Below, in pieces: positions 61,451 to 64,000 of a stretch of DNA of 64,000 nucleotides (positions within the stretch are counted from its first letter, which is position 1; the number at the start of each line of letters is the position of its first letter). The DNA is taken from contig NZ_LMSD01000013.1 of NCBI RefSeq assembly GCF_001428045.1, positions 1 through 64,000 of the forward strand, given 5' to 3'. Position numbers and translations under genes: made by a program. The notes beneath the pieces were generated by a model. The model had not been told where the DNA came from. It was given only the letters and a program-made list of their open reading frames with translations, and searched no databases. This stretch comes from Paenibacillus sp. Soil750. Its GTDB lineage: Bacteria; Bacillota; Bacilli; Paenibacillales; NBRC-103111.

Positions 61451-62116
61451 TCAACCCAGTAAATGACGTACTGCAAATAGAGCTACTTGTGTCCTGTCAC
61501 GAAGCCCCAATTTTGCTATTAAACTAGAAACGTGATTCTTCACGGTACCTTCTGTCAGATATAGCATGCCTGCAATTTCTTTATTATTAAGCCCGCGTCC
61601 CAATAAGGCGAGCACATCCTTCTCTCGGTCAGTCAATGGACTTAGCTTCTCTGGCTCTGCTTTACTTAATATGTGTGTCTGATTAGGGTGCCTATCCGAC
61701 ATGGTAATTAATTCTTTGAGCAGCATCGACGTGATATCGTGTTGAAGTACCGTTCCGCCATTGTACACCGTTTGAATGGCACTGATGATCGCTTCCGAGG
61801 GCATATCCTTCAGTAAAAAGCCATGAACGCCTTTTTCCAACACCTTCATAATGAGTTCCGCGTCATCAAAAGTAGTTAAAATTAACACCTTCGTCTCGGG
61901 ATAGTGTTTCAGAATCAATTCCGTACCTTCAACACCATCCATTCCCGGCATTCGAATATCCATCAACACAACATCCGGTCGCAGTTCGGCGACTTTGGCA
62001 AAGGCATCTCTACCGTCCTCGGCGGTGCCAACTACCTCCATCCCTAGCTCCAAATTAATGATTGTGGCAAGGCCATCTCGCATCAGCCGCTGATCATCGA
62101 CAATCAGGATTCTCAA
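61451..62116 (-). CDS. NarL/LuxR-type response regulator
   Basis: A DNA-binding response regulator of 221 residues. The receiver has D7/D8, phospho-acceptor D53 in VVLMDIRMPGMDG and the Lys in FLLKDMPSE. The C-terminal LuxR helix-turn-helix reads LTDREKDVLALLGRGLNNKE. The start codon is TTG at 62116, with GGAGGG 6 nt upstream; it overlaps the kinase stop (TTGA), so the two are coupled. The targets are not in view. This class includes DesR, LiaR and YdfI relatives; I cannot choose between them. Confidence 0.93.
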   Translation of the reverse strand: MRILIVDDQRLMRDGLATIINLELGMEVVGTAEDGRDAFAKVAELRPDVVLMDIRMPGMDGVEGTELILKHYPETKVLILTTFDDAELIMKVLEKGVHGFLLKDMPSEAIISAIQTVYNGGTVLQHDITSMLLKELITMSDRHPNQTHILSKAEPEKLSPLTDREKDVLALLGRGLNNKEIAGMLYLTEGTVKNHVSSLIAKLGLRDRTQVALFAVRHLLG

Positions 62117-63333
62117 GGATGTCCCTCCATTTCTGTTTGGGCATAGGGAAGCTTCACTTCAACCGAAAAGCCTGTTTTCTGATCGATACCAAAATGTACA
62201 TCTCCTTCCCACTCCCTCACCCTTTCCCTCATATTCAGTAAACCAAACCCTAGATTCAGTTCGGTAGGCAGTTTGCCATCATTCCGTATGCTTAGTGAAA
62301 ATTCATTTTCGGCAAAAGCCAGCGAAATGACTGCATGGGCCGCATGGCCATGCTTCTGCGCATTCGTAAGCGATTCTTGTACAATTCGATAAGCCGTTAG
62401 TTGAAGATCTCCCGGGAGGGCAACAGGGGTCCCCTCGACTTCAAGAACCGTTTGAACCTTGGCAAATTGGGTGAACTCTTCTGCTATACGGGTCAGGCTT
62501 TCTTCTAATGAAGTTGATGTAATCGATTCGTCACGTATGGCCCTTACGGAAAGACGTACCTCTTGCAAGGCAGACCTAACTAAATCTTCACATACCAAGT
62601 AGGTTTGTTCGCTGCGTAAAGGATCCATTTTGCTTAGCTTGCGTGCCACTTGCATTTGGACCAACAATGCCGTCAGTTTATGACAAACCGTATCATGGAT
62701 ATCCCGTGCAATACGTACTCTTTCCCTCGCGGCTGCCCACTCTTCCGTCTGGCTTGCATAGGCCTGCAGTTGTTCGTGAGATTGCATCAATTGTGTATAC
62801 AATTGCATGGTTTCTTTACTTGCCCTTTGATAAAAATGAATCAAATAACTTACTATGCATGCGAACACAATGAACGAAGAGGAAATAAAATAGCTTGTTT
62901 TATCAAATCGCCCATACATATACCAATCAATGCTGCCCATCGTAATTAAATAGATCACTAATAAACATATGCCCGTTAGAATCAGCGAACGAGTATTCTT
63001 GACAAACATGCAAATTGCTAAAGCCGTAATGCCGTTAAATAAATGATTGGGGATTTGACCGCCAATATACACATAGCCGTAAGAAGCGGTTAACAAGAAA
63101 TCGATGATTAAGAGGAACAAGAGCCACTGCTTTTTCATTTTGGCATAATACAGATTCACGAAAAGAAAAACGAACACGGAAAGTACAACAAAACTTAATC
63201 TCCAAAAGATCGTAATCGAGTTTTCAACATAAAACATGCCTGTCAGAACCAAATCATAAACGAGCTTCAGCCCGAACAGCCACCTCAACGAAGCAGGATT
63301 TTTCCAGACCATATCCGTAACTTTCGGGATCAT
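62113..63333 (-). CDS. NarL-system sensor histidine kinase (HisKA_3)
   Basis: A membrane kinase of 406 residues paired with the LuxR-type regulator. Five or six transmembrane segments occupy residues 20-170 with no large external domain, so it may sense membrane state or a small ligand. A coiled-coil region leads to the dimerisation helix with H213 in RIARDIHDTVCHKL. The ATPase has LTNAQKHGHA and GFGLLNMRERV. The ATG at 63333 is preferred because AAGGGAG lies 6 nt upstream; a start at 63351 is possible. It starts a two-gene operon after a terminator. Confidence 0.92.
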   Translation of the reverse strand: MIPKVTDMVWKNPASLRWLFGLKLVYDLVLTGMFYVENSITIFWRLSFVVLSVFVFLFVNLYYAKMKKQWLLFLLIIDFLLTASYGYVYIGGQIPNHLFNGITALAICMFVKNTRSLILTGICLLVIYLITMGSIDWYMYGRFDKTSYFISSSFIVFACIVSYLIHFYQRASKETMQLYTQLMQSHEQLQAYASQTEEWAAARERVRIARDIHDTVCHKLTALLVQMQVARKLSKMDPLRSEQTYLVCEDLVRSALQEVRLSVRAIRDESITSTSLEESLTRIAEEFTQFAKVQTVLEVEGTPVALPGDLQLTAYRIVQESLTNAQKHGHAAHAVISLAFAENEFSLSIRNDGKLPTELNLGFGLLNMRERVREWEGDVHFGIDQKTGFSVEVKLPYAQTEMEGHP

Positions 63334-63427
63334 CGATAACTCCCTTCTCATGTGACGCCATGCAAGGGAATTTATACCCTATTGATATAGTCTTAACCAG
63401 ATTACGTTGTCCTATTAATACCAAGCA

Positions 63428-63459
63428 CAAAAAGACCCACAGCACGAGGCTGCGGGTCT
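63428..63459 (-). terminator. Terminator after the 55-residue ORF
   Basis: AGACCC (63433-63438) and GGGTCT (63454-63459) with inner CAGC/GCTG pairs and one mismatch. On the minus strand TTTTT follows. It separates the small gene upstream from the kinase operon. Confidence 0.8.
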
Positions 63460-63481
63460 CCGATTTCTAAATGATTATTTC

Positions 63482-63649
63482 TTAGTGTATCACCTGTTGA
63501 TTATTATATTGTTGCCCCCACCATGCATCACTAAATCCTCGTGTATAGGCGATGTAAAACATAGCTTCCATTTCTGGTGTAATGCCTGGGTACTTTTTGA
63601 TTAATTGAACTAACCGTGATTCCATAAGCTCTTTTTCTGCTGGATCCAT
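63482..63649 (-). CDS. Small protein, 55 residues
   Basis: A short soluble protein, starting MDPAEKELMESRLVQLIKKY and ending in a Gln/Asn-rich tail (WWGQQYNNQQVIH). It has two predicted helices. The ATG at 63649 has AAGGTGAAGATC upstream. It lies 36 nt downstream of an epoxide-hydrolase-like gene and before a terminator, so it is probably the last gene of that transcript. I do not recognise a family. Confidence 0.6.
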   Translation of the reverse strand: MDPAEKELMESRLVQLIKKYPGITPEMEAMFYIAYTRGFSDAWWGQQYNNQQVIH

Positions 63650-63685
63650 GATCTTCACCTTTCTTGCTATCCAACCATTAGTTGT

Positions 63686-64000
63686 TTAGCGCAGCGTCTT
63701 GAATGCCGTGCGAAGTTCTGAAGTCACGAACTCTGGCTGCTCCCAAGCTGCGAAATGTCCGCCTTTAGGAAGTTTATTGTAGTGGAGCAGATTCGGATAA
63801 GCTTTCTCTGCCCAACTCTTCGGTGCTTCATATAGCTCATCTGGATAGACGCTTACGGCAACCGGAAGTTTAACACCTTTGACTCCGAAGAAGGAAATGC
63901 CAGCCTTCCCATTCTCCCAATAGATACGGGATGCGGAAATGCCTGAATTCGTAAACCAGAAGAGCGAGATGTTATCGAGAACATCGTCACGCGTTAAACC
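63686..64000 (-). CDS. C-terminal end of an epoxide-hydrolase-like alpha/beta hydrolase
   Basis: Only the last 104 residues are in the window; the rest lies beyond the edge. The frame reads GLTRDDVLDNISLFWFTNSG, then GISFFGVKGVKLPVAVSVYP and YNKLPKGGHFAAWEQPE, and ends TAA at 63686. The GGHFAAWEQP motif carries the catalytic His of the alpha/beta hydrolase fold, and the sequence fits the epoxide hydrolase subgroup with an N-terminal EHN domain. Substrate not known. Confidence 0.85.
   Translation of the reverse strand, partial: GLTRDDVLDNISLFWFTNSGISASRIYWENGKAGISFFGVKGVKLPVAVSVYPDELYEAPKSWAEKAYPNLLHYNKLPKGGHFAAWEQPEFVTSELRTAFKTLR

Overview
The window looks like chromosome of a spore-forming, saprophytic Bacillota of the Paenibacillus type. 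The evidence is a GerA/GerB/GerC germination operon, three LplA/LplB/YtcP-style oligosaccharide ABC importers without their own ATPase, two YesM/YesN two-component systems, a membrane-bound AraC regulator, and strong AGGAGG-type ribosome binding sites. I see no rRNA, tRNA, insertion sequence or CRISPR array.

Layout. 1-3085: an arabinose unit on the minus strand (AraR-like GntR/LacI regulator, GH51 arabinofuranosidase, small Cys-rich protein, and the first codons of an exported protein at the edge). 3285-6363: single genes (2-hydroxyacid dehydrogenase, chorismate mutase, MarR regulator, PaiA acetyltransferase). 6459-7274: a 5'-truncated aldo/keto reductase that begins directly at the stop codon of the next gene. 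7275-17506: sugar locus I (GH106-like hydrolase, two related binding proteins, two permeases, membrane AraC regulator). 17635-35527: sugar locus II (GH2, GH78, GH43, binding protein, YesN/YesM pair, two permeases, SDR, GH1, then a divergent SDR and TetR regulator). 35712-41425: L25/Ctc and a mannose-based cluster (GT108/DUF1861, HTH regulator, GT4, a putative (alpha/alpha)6 protein, ManC), then a stand-alone RNA polymerase omega gene. 41526-54950: sugar locus III (intracellular clan GH-D enzyme, complete importer, YesN/YesM pair, secreted GH-D enzyme with three CBM35-like modules). 55325-64000: germination operon, MsrB and a DinB-MsrA fusion, small Cys-rich and membrane peptides, a NarL-type two-component system, and the end of an epoxide-hydrolase-like gene.

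How it works together. Locus II appears to be one regulon. Four minus-strand promoters (upstream of GH43, the binding protein, the permeases and GH1) carry the same pair of 15-bp direct repeats spaced 22 bp apart, each exactly 20 nt from a -10 hexamer and with no good -35. A fifth, half-conserved copy faces the divergent SDR gene. This is the geometry expected for an AraC-type activator, and the YesN-like regulator encoded inside the locus is the obvious candidate. The enzyme set (rhamnosidase, beta-galactosidase-like, xylosidase/arabinosidase-like, beta-glucosidase-like) suggests a branched plant or microbial heteroglycan containing rhamnose.

The mannose cluster is the best candidate for an undescribed system. 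It pairs a GDP-mannose-forming enzyme and a glycosyltransferase with a bacterial relative of the Leishmania mannogen transferase/phosphorylases. Its promoter shares a 14-bp block with the ctc promoter, which hints at a reserve or stress carbohydrate.
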